A DNA stretch of 64,000 bases. Source: Paenibacillus sp. URB8-2 (GTDB taxonomy: Bacteria; Bacillota; Bacilli; Paenibacillales; Paenibacillaceae). Positions within the stretch are counted from its first letter, which is position 1; every line of letters starts with the position of its first letter. The notes beneath the pieces were generated by a model. It was not told where the DNA came from. It saw only the letters and a program-made list of their open reading frames with translations, and did no database searches. The stretch is from positions 2,604,001 through 2,668,000 of the forward strand of contig NZ_AP023239.1 of assembly GCF_013393385.1 (NCBI RefSeq), read 5' to 3'. Positions 9,079-18,327 of this stretch are shown here, piece by piece. The position numbers were made by a program, and so were the translations under genes.

Positions 9079-10503
9079 ATGGCAAAACAACAAATCGGCG
9101 TCATAGGCCTGGCTGTAATGGGCAAAAATTTGGCTCTTAACATTGAGAGCAGAGGCTTTACCGTATCGGTATTCAACCGTTCCCCCGAGAAGACGCATGA
9201 TCTTCTTAAAGAAGCGGAAGGCAAAAATCTGACAGGCACTTTCTCCATTGAGGAATTTGTGCAGTCGCTGGAAACTCCCCGCAAAATCCTGATCATGGTT
9301 CAGGCGGGCAAAGCGACCGATGCGACGATCGAGCAACTGATTCCGCATCTGGATCAAGGCGATATCATCATCGACGGCGGCAACGCCTACTTCCCGGATA
9401 CGGTTCGCCGCAACAAGGAACTGGAAGAGAAGGGATTCCGCTTTATCGGCACCGGCGTATCCGGCGGCGAAGAAGGCGCGCTGAAAGGCCCTTCCATTAT
9501 GCCTGGCGGTCAGGAAAGCGCATATCAATTGGTAGAACCGATCCTCACAGCGATCTCGGCCAAAGTGGACGGAGAACCTTGCTGTACATATATCGGGCCG
9601 GACGGAGCGGGCCATTACGTCAAAATGGTGCATAACGGCATTGAGTACGGCGATATGCAGCTCATCTGCGAAGCGTATCAATTGCTTAAGGACGTTGTGG
9701 GACTGGATGAAAAAGAACTGCACGCCACATTCGCCGAGTGGAACAAAGGTGAGCTCGACAGCTATCTGATCGAGATTACGAAGGACATCTTCGCGCAGTA
9801 TGACGCAGAGACCGGCAAGCCGATGGTCGACGTCATTCTCGACTCCGCGGGCCAAAAAGGCACCGGCAAATGGACAAGCCAAAGCTCGCTGGATCTTGGC
9901 GTGCCGTTGTCCATGATTACGGAATCCGTCTTCTCCCGCTTCCTGTCCGCAATGAAGGAAGAGCGCGTGGAAGCAAGCAAGGTGCTGAGCGGACCCGCAG
10001 CGGAACCGTTTAGCGGCGACAAGGCCGAAATCATCGAGAATATTCGCAGAGCGCTGTTCGCGAGCAAAATCGTTTCGTACGCTCAAGGCTTCGCGCAGCT
10101 GCGTGTCGCTTCCGACGAATACGGCTGGAACCTGAAATACGGCAATCTGGCCAAAATCTGGCGCGGCGGCTGCATTATCCGCTCCCGCTTCCTGCAAAAC
10201 ATTACGGACGCCTACGAGAACAATCCGGAGCTTAAGAATCTGCTGCTTGATCCGTTCTTCAAAGACGTCATGACCTCTTACCAGGACGCATGGCGCAAAG
10301 TGGTTGCCGAAGCCGTTACCCGCGGCATCCCGGTTCCGGGCTTTGCAAGCGCCTTGGCTTATTACGACAGCTACCGCACGGAGCGTCTGCCGGCAAACCT
10401 GCTGCAGGCGCAGCGCGACTACTTCGGCGCTCATACATTCAAGCGCGTGGACAAGGAAGGCATCTTCCACCACGACTGGATCGCAGAAGCGCAATCGGAA
10501 TAA
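9079..10503 (+). CDS. gnd: 6-phosphogluconate dehydrogenase, decarboxylating
   Basis: Oxidises and decarboxylates 6-phosphogluconate to ribulose 5-phosphate, making NADPH in the oxidative pentose phosphate pathway. The 474 residues fit the family. The N-terminal Rossmann domain has [12 protein letters not shown] (7-18) and NRSPEK for the cofactor phosphate. Substrate segments are [19 protein letters not shown] and [15 protein letters not shown] with the catalytic lysine. The all-helical C-terminus ends in [13 protein letters not shown] 9079 is preferred over 9067 because GGAGGA lies at 9069-9074. Monocistronic, followed by a terminator. Confidence 0.96.
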   Translation: MAKQQIGVIGLAVMGKNLALNIESRGFTVSVFNRSPEKTHDLLKEAEGKNLTGTFSIEEFVQSLETPRKILIMVQAGKATDATIEQLIPHLDQGDIIIDGGNAYFPDTVRRNKELEEKGFRFIGTGVSGGEEGALKGPSIMPGGQESAYQLVEPILTAISAKVDGEPCCTYIGPDGAGHYVKMVHNGIEYGDMQLICEAYQLLKDVVGLDEKELHATFAEWNKGELDSYLIEITKDIFAQYDAETGKPMVDVILDSAGQKGTGKWTSQSSLDLGVPLSMITESVFSRFLSAMKEERVEASKVLSGPAAEPFSGDKAEIIENIRRALFASKIVSYAQGFAQLRVASDEYGWNLKYGNLAKIWRGGCIIRSRFLQNITDAYENNPELKNLLLDPFFKDVMTSYQDAWRKVVAEAVTRGIPVPGFASALAYYDSYRTERLPANLLQAQRDYFGAHTFKRVDKEGIFHHDWIAEAQSE

Positions 10504-10527
10504 CAGTCGTACACTTCGCGCACTTAC

Positions 10528-10571
10528 AGCCCGGGAGAGTCCGCCTTCAGGCGGTTCTTCCGGGCTTTTTT
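10528..10571 (+). terminator. Intrinsic terminator after gnd
   Basis: AGCCCGGGA...TCCGCC pairs with GGCGG...TTCCGGGCT around a TTCA loop (10528-10565), followed by a run of Ts. Confidence 0.88.
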
Positions 10572-10605
10572 AATACCACTATGACGATATTGGTCGGCAG
10601 AAGCA

Positions 10606-10635
10606 TTGTGCTGCGTTTTCACCCTGTGTTATGAT
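10606..10635 (+). promoter_or_regulatory. Candidate sigma-A promoter for aroK
   Basis: TTGTGC (10606-10611), 18-bp spacer, TATGAT (10630-10635), with an extended -10 TGT directly before it. It lies about 50 bp upstream of the aroK start, right after the gnd terminator. Confidence 0.55.
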
Positions 10636-10687
10636 ATGTCTAAATTATGATAAGTCCAAAAGTCCAAACTAGCGGGTGGTGATCGTT

Positions 10688-11251
10688 ATGTCGGCAGACG
10701 ACATGAAGCGGCAGAGCATGAGGGCTGACGCCAAAAATCTGATTCTGATCGGAATGATGGGAACGGGGAAGTCGACGGTAGGCGCGATTCTCGCCGAGGA
10801 ACTGGGATATGAACTGGTGGATCTGGATCAGGTGATTGTCCGCAAGGAGGGTCGGAGCATATCCGATATTTTTGAAAATGACGGAGAAGGCTACTTCAGA
10901 ACGGTGGAGACGGAAAGCTTGCGGGAGACCGTGCAGACCGGAGGACAGGTAATCGCCACCGGCGGAGGAGCGGTGCTGGCCGAGGTGAACAGGGAGTTAA
11001 TGAAGGAGAACGGAATTGTCGCCGCACTTAGCGCAACCGCGGAGGATATCATATCGCGGGTAAACGGTGACAACAATCGGCCGCTGCTGGCCGGCAATGC
11101 GGAAGAGCGCGTCAGACGAATTCTGGAAGAACGAAAGGACGCCTACAGTTTCGCGCATTGCATGGTGGATACGACGAACTTAACAGCGGCACAAGTGTGT
11201 CAGTATATTTTAATGCACTACCGCGTTTTAGCTTTTAAGCATGTTGGTTAG
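10688..11251 (+). CDS. aroK: Shikimate kinase
   Basis: Phosphorylates shikimate with ATP in the chorismate pathway. At 187 residues it is slightly longer than the family norm (about 170) because of a short N-terminal extension. Walker A GMMGTGKST is at 22-30, DLD (45-47) binds Mg and shikimate, and GGGA and the lid segment NRPLL follow the family order. The start is taken at ATG 10688 after GGTGGTGATC. The stop codon overlaps that of the convergent rhodanese gene. EPSP synthase (two steps on) lies 0.4 kb downstream. Confidence 0.93.
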   Translation: MSADDMKRQSMRADAKNLILIGMMGTGKSTVGAILAEELGYELVDLDQVIVRKEGRSISDIFENDGEGYFRTVETESLRETVQTGGQVIATGGGAVLAEVNRELMKENGIVAALSATAEDIISRVNGDNNRPLLAGNAEERVRRILEERKDAYSFAHCMVDTTNLTAAQVCQYILMHYRVLAFKHVG

Positions 11252-11559
11252 TTTTGCGGCAGTTCGCTCCATTCGATCATGCCGCCGCTTAAGTTCACAA
11301 CTCCATTATAGCCCTGGGAGCTTAAATATTCACATACCCGCTGACTTCGGGAGCCGGAACGGCATATAAAAATAACCTCGGCATCCTCCGGAATATCGGA
11401 GCTGCGGTAGGGAATATCGCCCATGGGAATGTGCAGAGCGCCCGAAATCATTCCAAAGGCCACCTCATCAGCTTCTCTTACGTCGATCAGGACCAATTCT
11501 TCACCGGATTTCAGGCGTTGATGCAATTCCTCGGCCGTAATTTGGGGAATACCATTCAT
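11248..11559 (-). CDS. Single-domain rhodanese-like protein
   Basis: A 103-residue rhodanese fold: IDVREADE (25-32) opens the domain, and the active-site loop CRSGSR has the catalytic Cys66, so sulfur or persulfide transfer is plausible. No signal peptide, so cytoplasmic. The ATG at 11559 is chosen because AAAGAGGT lies eight bases upstream; a TTG at 11583 is an alternative. Its TAA (11248-11250) overlaps the TAG of aroK (11249-11251). Confidence 0.88.
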   Translation of the reverse strand: MNGIPQITAEELHQRLKSGEELVLIDVREADEVAFGMISGALHIPMGDIPYRSSDIPEDAEVIFICRSGSRSQRVCEYLSSQGYNGVVNLSGGMIEWSELPQN

Positions 11560-11676
11560 GGATATGACCTCTTTCCTTGACAAGAATGGTTTAATGATAA
11601 CATAAGGAAGGAATACTCTGTCAAACGAAGACGTTGTCCGTATCCACTATTCAATATATAAGGAGAGTTAAGAAAC

Positions 11677-12969
11677 ATGGACGTTATTGTAAGGCCTACG
11701 CCGGTACTAAACGGGGAAATCGGAGCATTGTCCTCCAAAAACTATACGACACGCTATCTGCTGGTCGCCGCGCTGTCCGAAGGCACAAGCACGATCTATC
11801 ATCCGGCACACAGCGAGGACAGCGACGCTATCCGCCGCTGCATCCGCGATTTGGGAGCGGAGCTTACCGAGGATGAAGAGAAGATCGTCATCAAAGGCTT
11901 CGGCCGCCGTCCCAAAGACATCAAGGAGCTCAATGTCGGCAATGCCGGCGCCGTGCTGCGCTTCCTGATGGCGGTTGCTTCCCTGTGCCCGGAAGTAACC
12001 TTTGTGAATACATACCCGGACTCGCTGGGCAAGCGTCCTCATGACGATCTGATCGACGCCCTCGGCCAGCTTGGCGTTGAGGTCGAGCATAACGAAGGCA
12101 GACTCCCGATTACCATCCGGGGAGGAAACCCGAAGGGCGGACGTATTACCGTCTCCGGAGCGGTCAGCTCCCAGTATTTGAGCGCGCTGCTGTTCCTTAC
12201 GCCACTGCTCGAGGAAGACAGTGAGATTATCGTCCTGAACGATCTGAAATCGAAGGTTGTCGTCGGGCAGACACTTGAGGTGCTGGAGCAGGCCGGAATC
12301 ACCATTCACGCGGCCGAGGATTATATGTCGTTCAAGGTGCCGGGCGGGCAGTCCTATGAAGCCAAATCGTATACCGTGCAGGGGGATTACCCCGGCTCTG
12401 CTGCCGTGCTTGCCGCTGCCGCTGTAACGAAGTCCGACGTGAAGATTCACCGCCTCGCCGAGAACAGCCGGCAGGGAGAAAGAGCAATTATCGACGTTCT
12501 GCGTATGATGGAAGTGCCGCTCACCCATGAGAACGGAACGGTGCATGTACAGGGGAACGGGCGCCTGAAGGCGGTCGAATTCGACGGAGATGCGGCTACG
12601 GATGCCGTGCTGGCCATGGTTGCCGCCGCCGTGTTTGCGGAAGGCACCTCCAGATTTTATAATGTGGAAAACTTGCGCTACAAGGAATGCGACCGGATCA
12701 CCGATTATTTGGCGGAGCTCACCCGGGCGGGAGTGAAGGTAGAGGAACGCCGGGACGAGATCATCGTTCACGGTATGCCGGAAGGCGTCGCGGGGGGCGT
12801 AACGATCAACGCGCACTACGATCACCGCGTGATTATGGCTCTTACAGTCGTTGGCCTTCGGGCTTCGGCGCCTCTGCTGATTAAGGACGCGCATCACGTA
12901 GCGAAATCGTATCCGCAGTATTTTGACCATTTGCAGGCGCTTGGCGCGGATGTCGAGTGGGTAAAATAA
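11677..12969 (+). CDS. aroA: 3-phosphoshikimate 1-carboxyvinyltransferase (EPSP synthase)
   Basis: Joins shikimate 3-phosphate and PEP to EPSP in the chorismate pathway. The 430 residues fit the family. Visible active-site segments: SKNYTTR near residue 23, SSQYLSALLF, the Asp in DAATDAVLAM, KECDRI (usual KETDRI), DHRVIMAL, and KSYPQYF near the end. The PEP loop reads GNAGAVLRFL rather than the E. coli-type GNAGTAMRPL, so the residues matching E. coli Thr97 and Pro101 are changed. AAGGAGAG precedes the ATG. The CoA-binding gene follows about 40 bp on, probably co-transcribed. Confidence 0.93.
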   Translation: MDVIVRPTPVLNGEIGALSSKNYTTRYLLVAALSEGTSTIYHPAHSEDSDAIRRCIRDLGAELTEDEEKIVIKGFGRRPKDIKELNVGNAGAVLRFLMAVASLCPEVTFVNTYPDSLGKRPHDDLIDALGQLGVEVEHNEGRLPITIRGGNPKGGRITVSGAVSSQYLSALLFLTPLLEEDSEIIVLNDLKSKVVVGQTLEVLEQAGITIHAAEDYMSFKVPGGQSYEAKSYTVQGDYPGSAAVLAAAAVTKSDVKIHRLAENSRQGERAIIDVLRMMEVPLTHENGTVHVQGNGRLKAVEFDGDAATDAVLAMVAAAVFAEGTSRFYNVENLRYKECDRITDYLAELTRAGVKVEERRDEIIVHGMPEGVAGGVTINAHYDHRVIMALTVVGLRASAPLLIKDAHHVAKSYPQYFDHLQALGADVEWVK

Positions 12970-13009
12970 GAGCGGCAACGATAATTCCGTGACAAAGGGG
13001 CTGAAACGT

Positions 13010-13450
13010 ATGGCTTTTGAGAATCCGTCCAGGGATCGGATCGGAGACATCCTGGCTTCCGCTGGCAACATTGCCGTAGTTGGTCTGTCCGACAAGAGCG
13101 ACCGGACTTCTTATATGGTCGCTTACGCCATGCAGAACAAGGGGTACCGGATTATCCCAGTCAATCCGACAGTGGACGGCGAGATTCTTGGGGAGAAGTG
13201 CTATCATTCGCTTGCCGAGATTCCCGAGCCGGTCGACATTGTCAATGTGTTCCGCCGCAGCGAGTTCTGCGCCGAGACGGCCCGAGAAGCCGCGGCGATC
13301 GGGGCCAAGGTGCTGTGGCTGCAGCAGGGGGTTGTCAGCCCGGAAGCGGCCGAGATCGCTGCAGAGGCTGGAATGACGGCCATTATGGACCGCTGCATCA
13401 AGGTCGAAGAAGCGATTACTATGCAAGGGCGGACACGGAAAACTCAGTAA
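13010..13450 (+). CDS. CoA-binding domain protein (YccU-like)
   Basis: A 146-residue Rossmann-like CoA-binding protein of the YccU family. Typical segments: NIAVVGLSDKSDRTSY (about residues 22-37), GYRIIPVNPT (46-55), and VDIVNVFRRSE. Members bind CoA or a related nucleotide, role unknown. ATG 13010 follows AAAGGGG; a GTG at 12989 is an alternative. It sits 40 bp after aroA and is closed by a terminator. Confidence 0.85.
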   Translation: MAFENPSRDRIGDILASAGNIAVVGLSDKSDRTSYMVAYAMQNKGYRIIPVNPTVDGEILGEKCYHSLAEIPEPVDIVNVFRRSEFCAETAREAAAIGAKVLWLQQGVVSPEAAEIAAEAGMTAIMDRCIKVEEAITMQGRTRKTQ

Positions 13451-13463
13451 AGTCAGTGTGGCG

Positions 13464-13502
13464 AAGAACGTCCTGACCGAAAGGGAAGGACGTTCTTTTT
13501 TG
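13464..13502 (+). terminator. Intrinsic terminator after the aroA operon
   Basis: AAGAACGTCCT (13464-13474) pairs with AGGACGTTCTT (13487-13497), followed by TTTTTTG. Confidence 0.9.
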
Positions 13503-13541
13503 CGCCTGCCTCTGCTCGGAATCGATTGATTTGGAATTTTA

Positions 13542-13550
13542 TGGTATACT
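13542..13550 (+). promoter_or_regulatory. Extended -10 promoter for the PTS operon
   Basis: TGG directly before TATACT (13545-13550) forms an extended -10 element about 80 bp upstream of the PTS start. No convincing -35 box is seen at the right distance, and no ribonucleic antiterminator hairpin was recognised in the leader. Confidence 0.4.
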
Positions 13551-13631
13551 ACGAAAATGTGCCGACTTATTCTTTTGACAAAACAGAACACAGGCCGTAC
13601 CATTCAATATAGTAAGAAAGGGGAGATCATT

Positions 13632-15515
13632 TTGAACTGGCTCGGATCATTGCAGCAGTTGGGCAGAGCCATTATGCTTCCCACCATGGTGCTGCCGGCG
13701 GCGGCCATTCTGCTCAGCCTGGGGAGCCTGCCATGGTCCGCTTGGGGGCTGGCTTCGGTAGCCGAAGTTGCAACCTACGCGGGACAGGGAATTTTTTATT
13801 ATATGCCTTATCTGTTTGCGGTCGGAGTCGCCTGGGGGCTATCCAATCAAGCCGGGCCTGCCGGACTTGCGGCATTGGCGGGAATGTTCACATATGACCG
13901 GATTGTTATGAAACTGGGGGACGGCGCACTGCAGCCTGCGACGCTGATCGGCATTCTGCTCGGAATTGTCGCCGGCATCGCCCATAACCGGTTTAAGAAT
14001 ATCAAGCTTCCGGAGGCGATCCAGTTTTTTGGAGGATCGCGTTTTGTTTTGCTCTTTATGGGATTGTTCTCCGCCCTGTTCGCATGGGTCATGCTGGGCG
14101 TCTCGCCGATGATTCAGCATGGTCTTGACGATTTGCTGCAGCTTGTCGACAAGACAGGAGGCTTCGGACTGTTCTTGTACGGCGTATTATACAGAGTGCT
14201 GACGGCCTTTGGACTTCATCATATTTTGAACAATGTGTTCTGGTTTCAACTGGGAACGTATACAACGCCGGACGGCGCCGCCGTTCAGGGCGACCTGCCG
14301 CGTTTTTTTGCCGGCGATCCCACGGCGGGCAGCTTCATGGCGGGGCTGTTTCCCATCATGATGTTCGCGCTGCCTGCCATCGCGTTTGCGATTATTCAGG
14401 AAGCGCGCGAAGATTTGAAGCCCCAAATTAGAAAGACGTTCATGCGGGCGGCGCTCGTCTGCTTCCTGACCGGCGTTTCCGAGCAGATCGAGTTCGCCTT
14501 TCTGTTCGCTTCGCCTTACCTGTTCGCCCTCCATACGATCATGTCTGGACTGGCTATGGCTCTGACTTATGCGCTGGGTATTCATCACGGCTTTTCCTAT
14601 TCGGCCGGGGCCATCGACTTTATTTTGAACCTTCACCTGGCCCGCCGCGCCTGGCTGCTGATACCGATCGGTTTGGTCTACGGTCTTGTCTATTACCAAC
14701 TGTTCCGCTGGGCGATCCGCCGTTTTCAGATTCCGACGCCGGGCCGGGAGGAAGGCTCCGAGCTTGGCGACTGGGCGGGGAATATTCCCTATCAGGCTCC
14801 GCTCATTTTGCAAGCGCTTGGCGGCAAAGAGAACATCGTGCAGGTCCAGGCCTGCATCACCCGTCTGCGGCTTACGGTGTTTAATGACCGCCAGATTGAT
14901 ACCGGAGCTCTTAAAAGCCTAGGCTCTGCCGGTATCATCAAATTGGGCGGGGGCAATGTTCAGGTCGTATTCGGCACGTACTCCGAACTGATCCGAGAAG
15001 AAATCGACAAGTTGATGCTCCGCGATCTGCCGCAGGTGCTGTTCAGCGCTCCGATGCAGGGTAAAATGCTGCCGATCGAAGACGTGCCCGATCATATTTT
15101 TGCCCAAAAATTGGTTGGAGACGGCGTCGCTTTCATTCCTGAAAAGGGAGAGCTAGTCTCTCCGGTATTCGGCAAAGTCATGCACATATATCCCACGATG
15201 CACGCCATCGGCATTTCAACTCCGGAAGGGCTTGAGGTGCTCATGCATATCGGTATAGACACATCCCAATTAAAAGGTCCGTTTCAGTCGGAGATCAAGG
15301 AAGGGGACAGCGTCGAACCCGGCCAACTGCTAGTTAAATTCGATCTGGACTATCTGAAAGAGCATGCCTCTTCACTGGCCACCCCGATGGTGATTACCAA
15401 TCCGGAACGCGTCAAATCCTGGAGCTACGCTCCGTTTAAAAATGTGAAAAAAGGGCAATCGTCGGTCATGTCCGTCGTATTGCACGAAAGCAATGTTGGA
15501 GGGGTAGAATCATGA
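13632..15515 (+). CDS. PTS sugar transporter EIICBA (glucose/GlcNAc family)
   Basis: A 627-residue phosphotransferase permease that imports and phosphorylates a sugar. Domain order: membrane EIIC (about 1-375), EIIB (about 390-470) with phospho-cysteine C408 in QACITRLRLT, EIIA of the Crr type (about 485-625) with HAIGI and active His539 in VLMHIGID. All three phosphotransfer domains look intact, so only HPr and EI are needed. The glucose and N-acetylglucosamine branches cannot be separated by eye. The start is TTG 13632 after AAAGGGGAG; an upstream ATG at 13557 runs through the leader. Its TGA overlaps the enzyme I start by 4 bases (ATGA). Confidence 0.9.
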   Translation: MNWLGSLQQLGRAIMLPTMVLPAAAILLSLGSLPWSAWGLASVAEVATYAGQGIFYYMPYLFAVGVAWGLSNQAGPAGLAALAGMFTYDRIVMKLGDGALQPATLIGILLGIVAGIAHNRFKNIKLPEAIQFFGGSRFVLLFMGLFSALFAWVMLGVSPMIQHGLDDLLQLVDKTGGFGLFLYGVLYRVLTAFGLHHILNNVFWFQLGTYTTPDGAAVQGDLPRFFAGDPTAGSFMAGLFPIMMFALPAIAFAIIQEAREDLKPQIRKTFMRAALVCFLTGVSEQIEFAFLFASPYLFALHTIMSGLAMALTYALGIHHGFSYSAGAIDFILNLHLARRAWLLIPIGLVYGLVYYQLFRWAIRRFQIPTPGREEGSELGDWAGNIPYQAPLILQALGGKENIVQVQACITRLRLTVFNDRQIDTGALKSLGSAGIIKLGGGNVQVVFGTYSELIREEIDKLMLRDLPQVLFSAPMQGKMLPIEDVPDHIFAQKLVGDGVAFIPEKGELVSPVFGKVMHIYPTMHAIGISTPEGLEVLMHIGIDTSQLKGPFQSEIKEGDSVEPGQLLVKFDLDYLKEHASSLATPMVITNPERVKSWSYAPFKNVKKGQSSVMSVVLHESNVGGVES

Positions 15516-17263
15516 TACAAGGTATAGGCGCCTCAGCGGGTGTTGCCATCGGGAAGGCTTTCGTTCTGCCTAACTGGGAATGGAGCATGCCGGAGACGCA
15601 GGTGAATCCGGTAGATCTGGCAAAAGAATTTGAGCGTTTATATGAAGGGATACGCACCTCCAAGGATGAGCTCGAATTTATCAAAAAAGAATTCAGAGAA
15701 GTCGTAGGTCCCGAGGAATCCAGCATCTTTGACGCGCATTTGGCGATCCTGGACGATCCGGTATTCATGAGCGAAATCCGCGGTATTATCGAGAGACAAT
15801 ACAAGGCGGCGGAGGTGGCGGTCAAAGAGGCCATCGATCACTTTGTGGCCATGTTTGACCTACTGGACGACGAATATATGAAAGAAAGGGCGGTCGACAT
15901 CAAGGATGTCGGCAACCGACTGTTGAAGCATCTGCTGGGGGCGCCTGAAGTCACGCTGCCTTCGGACACCCAGCCCTACATTCTGGTGGCAAAGGAGCTA
16001 TCTCCTTCCCAGCTTGCCCATCTGAATCCCGCTTACGTGCTCGGCATAGTGACGATGATGGGAGGCAAAACGTCGCATTCCTCCATTATGGCCCGTGCGC
16101 TTGGCATCCCGCTGGTGGCGGGCCTGGAGAGTAAGCTCTCAACCCCGATCCAGACCGGGGAGTTCCTGGTCATCGACGGAGATAACGGATCTCTCTTCGT
16201 AAATCCTGATCAGGCCACCGCTGAGCATTACAGCGTAGTGCGTGACAGACAACGGGAGAAGCGGGAACAGCTGGAGCTTTTGTCTTCGGTGGACGCGCTG
16301 ACCAGAGACGGAGTAAGAATACGGCTGGCAGGCAACATCAGCTCCGTGAAGGAGCTGGATCTGGCTTTGAAATACGGAGCCGAGGGCGTCGGCCTGTTCC
16401 GGACGGAATTTCTGTATATGGACCGGCAGAGCTTTCCGACCGAAGACGAACAGTACGAGGTATACAAGCTTGTGGCTGAAAAGGTAGGAGAGCATCCGGT
16501 GGTCATCCGCACCCTGGATATTGGGGGAGACAAGCATCTGGATTATTTTCAGCTTCCGGAGGAGCAGAACCCATTCCTCGGCTATCGCGCGATCCGCATC
16601 AGCCTTGACCGGAAGGACATGTTCCAGACGCAGATGACGGCGATCCTGCGGGCCAGCGTTCACGGCAACATTAAAATGATGTTCCCGATGATCTCTTCGA
16701 TTGAAGAGGTTAGGGAAGCTAAAGCCGTACTGGAGGAAGTTAAAAAGGACCTGGACCGGCGCGGCATCCCTTACAACAGCAAGCTGCCGATCGGCATTAT
16801 GATCGAGGTGCCGGCTGCGGTGATGATCGCCGATTTCCTGGCGGAAGAAGTGGACTTTTTCAGCATCGGGACGAATGACCTCGTGCAGTACGCACTGGCG
16901 GTTGACCGGATGAACGAGCAGATCGCCCATATGTACCATCCGTATCATCCGGCAGTGCTTCGGATGATACGCATGACCGTGGAAGCAGCAAAAGCTGCGG
17001 GCATCGGCATCAGCGTCTGCGGTGAGCTGGCCGGCGATGAGCGCTCGCTGCCGCTGTGGCTGGAGCTGGGAGTCAGCGATCTCAGCATGTCGCCCCAGGC
17101 TCTCCTGAGGGTCAAGCACCGGACGCTGAACACGACGGCCTCCGAGGCCCGGAAAGTCGCCAAGCTCTGCTTCCGGAGCCGCGAAACTGCGGAAAGCGAG
17201 CAGCAGCTCACGCAGTTCCTCGACAAAACGATCATACAGCATGTCGTTAAAGGCGACGCTTAG
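15512..17263 (+). CDS. ptsI: PTS enzyme I (phosphoenolpyruvate-protein phosphotransferase)
   Basis: Takes phosphate from PEP onto His189 and passes it to HPr. The 583 residues fit enzyme I of about 570-580. The swivelling-domain signature GGKTSHSSIMARALGIP holds His189. The PEP-binding barrel has GLFRTEFLYM, DIGGDK, and the Cys of SVCGELAGD near the end. It is translationally coupled to the EIICBA gene (ATGA overlap), with GGAGGGGTAG in the upstream gene as ribosome site. No HPr gene is in this operon. Terminator 27 bp after the stop. Confidence 0.95.
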   Translation: MIQGIGASAGVAIGKAFVLPNWEWSMPETQVNPVDLAKEFERLYEGIRTSKDELEFIKKEFREVVGPEESSIFDAHLAILDDPVFMSEIRGIIERQYKAAEVAVKEAIDHFVAMFDLLDDEYMKERAVDIKDVGNRLLKHLLGAPEVTLPSDTQPYILVAKELSPSQLAHLNPAYVLGIVTMMGGKTSHSSIMARALGIPLVAGLESKLSTPIQTGEFLVIDGDNGSLFVNPDQATAEHYSVVRDRQREKREQLELLSSVDALTRDGVRIRLAGNISSVKELDLALKYGAEGVGLFRTEFLYMDRQSFPTEDEQYEVYKLVAEKVGEHPVVIRTLDIGGDKHLDYFQLPEEQNPFLGYRAIRISLDRKDMFQTQMTAILRASVHGNIKMMFPMISSIEEVREAKAVLEEVKKDLDRRGIPYNSKLPIGIMIEVPAAVMIADFLAEEVDFFSIGTNDLVQYALAVDRMNEQIAHMYHPYHPAVLRMIRMTVEAAKAAGIGISVCGELAGDERSLPLWLELGVSDLSMSPQALLRVKHRTLNTTASEARKVAKLCFRSRETAESEQQLTQFLDKTIIQHVVKGDA

Positions 17264-17290
17264 CACTAATAAAAAGTAAATAATGGGGGT

Positions 17291-17314
17291 CCGGCAAAAT
17301 TGCCGGGCTTTTTT
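17291..17314 (+). terminator. Intrinsic terminator after ptsI
   Basis: CCGGCA (17291-17296) pairs with TGCCGG (17301-17306), then GCTTTTTT. The dispersed repeat begins two bases later. Confidence 0.85.
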
Positions 17315-17315
17315 G

Positions 17316-17415
17316 AAATATAAGACTTTATAAGCTTCGCGCCTATCGTTTGGTCTTATATTTTTACGAGAAACGTACTTGCGTCTTAAAAAGACGCCGT
17401 CAGGCGTTTCTTCTT
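17316..17415 (+). repeat. Terminator-adjacent dispersed repeat, copy A
   Basis: 100 bp, most divergent of four copies. It has an 11-bp perfect outer inverted repeat AAATATAAGAC/GTCTTATATTT, then TACG-AGAAA-CGTA. GCGTCTT-AAA-AAGACGC follows, overlapping a terminator-like AGACGCC-GTCA-GGCGTTT hairpin with a TTCTTCTT-type tail. The interior of the outer repeat differs from copies B-D. It starts directly after the ptsI terminator and ends 8 bp before the stop codon of the convergent L,D-transpeptidase gene. Confidence 0.9.
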
Positions 17416-17422
17416 ATTAGCT

Positions 17423-18082
17423 TTATTCAACCAAGCCGAGGTGTATATAATCGTGATACCCGGCAACGCCATCGACGGGCAGTCCAAACTTCTTTTCATA
17501 ATCTTTTAGCGCTATTTCGGTTGTGCTGTTGAACTTGCCATTGCATTCCCCCTTGTAAAATCCTGCGCTTCGCAATCGGTATTGAATGATTTGAACGTCA
17601 CCGCCGCTATCTCCCTTTGCTAAACTTCTTGGATCTGCGTCGAGTTTGCCAAGAACATGGCCCCCAAAGCTTATTTTGGTCCCCACTCGTACAAATTCAT
17701 ATAACTCCTCAACATCACGGTTGTGCATTCGTATGCAGCCATGACTGGCATTATGACCTATAGAATAGGGCCTGTTTGTACCATGAATACCGTATGTTCC
17801 CCACCGCACGCTAAGTCCAATCCATCGGGTGCCAAACCCTTTCCCCCAATTATTATATTTGTTAATAACGACATACTCGCCCACAGGTGACGGCGTTTCC
17901 TGTTTTCCAAGAGCGATGGGATACTTCTTGATAAGATGGCTATTAGAGTACAGGTACAGTTGGTGCTTCAGAGGATCGATCCTAATCGATATTTTTTCTT
18001 GATTTTGAGGAGGTTCTGCCGTGGTAGTTGGATTGGAAAGGATGAACAAATGAAAAATCAACAACATCTCATGCATGAACAT
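17423..18082 (-). CDS. L,D-transpeptidase (YkuD) with C-terminal peptidoglycan-binding domain
   Basis: A 219-residue exported cell-wall enzyme that makes or remodels 3-3 type peptidoglycan links. The N-terminus has a hydrophobic segment (MLLIFHLFILS). The YkuD domain spans about 30-140 with IHGTN and the catalytic SHGCIRMHN (Cys116 from this start). A peptidoglycan-binding repeat occupies about 155-215 (DVQIIQYRLRSAGFYKG). The start is set at 18082 because GGAGG lies 11 bases upstream; the ATG at 18100 contains that GGAGG and would add six residues. Convergent with ptsI. Confidence 0.88.
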   Translation of the reverse strand: MFMHEMLLIFHLFILSNPTTTAEPPQNQEKISIRIDPLKHQLYLYSNSHLIKKYPIALGKQETPSPVGEYVVINKYNNWGKGFGTRWIGLSVRWGTYGIHGTNRPYSIGHNASHGCIRMHNRDVEELYEFVRVGTKISFGGHVLGKLDADPRSLAKGDSGGDVQIIQYRLRSAGFYKGECNGKFNSTTEIALKDYEKKFGLPVDGVAGYHDYIHLGLVE

Positions 18083-18327
18083 ACGAAAAAAATCCTCCAT
18101 TTAATCATTTTAATTTGTTGTTTGTAGCCAGTGTGCCCTATCCCTGTTACTTATAATGTTAAATCACACAAAATCTATCCCTGCATGTCCAAATGTTGGG
18201 AGAGGCTTGCAAAGCAGATTCTCAACTATATTCGGAAAATAAACAAAACCGTTTGTGCCGCTGCGCAGTCTTTATCAGTAGCATAGAAATAGCAGAGTAT
18301 CTATATAAAGAGGGGGAGGGGATGGAC

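Noticed and set aside
9040..10494. 484-codon open frame antisense to gnd
   Set aside because: Mirror of the GC-rich third-position pattern of gnd; no ribosome site and no family likeness.
11707..13095. 462-codon open frame antisense to aroA
   Set aside because: Shadow of aroA and the CoA-binding gene; the protein is low-complexity in style and has no domain.
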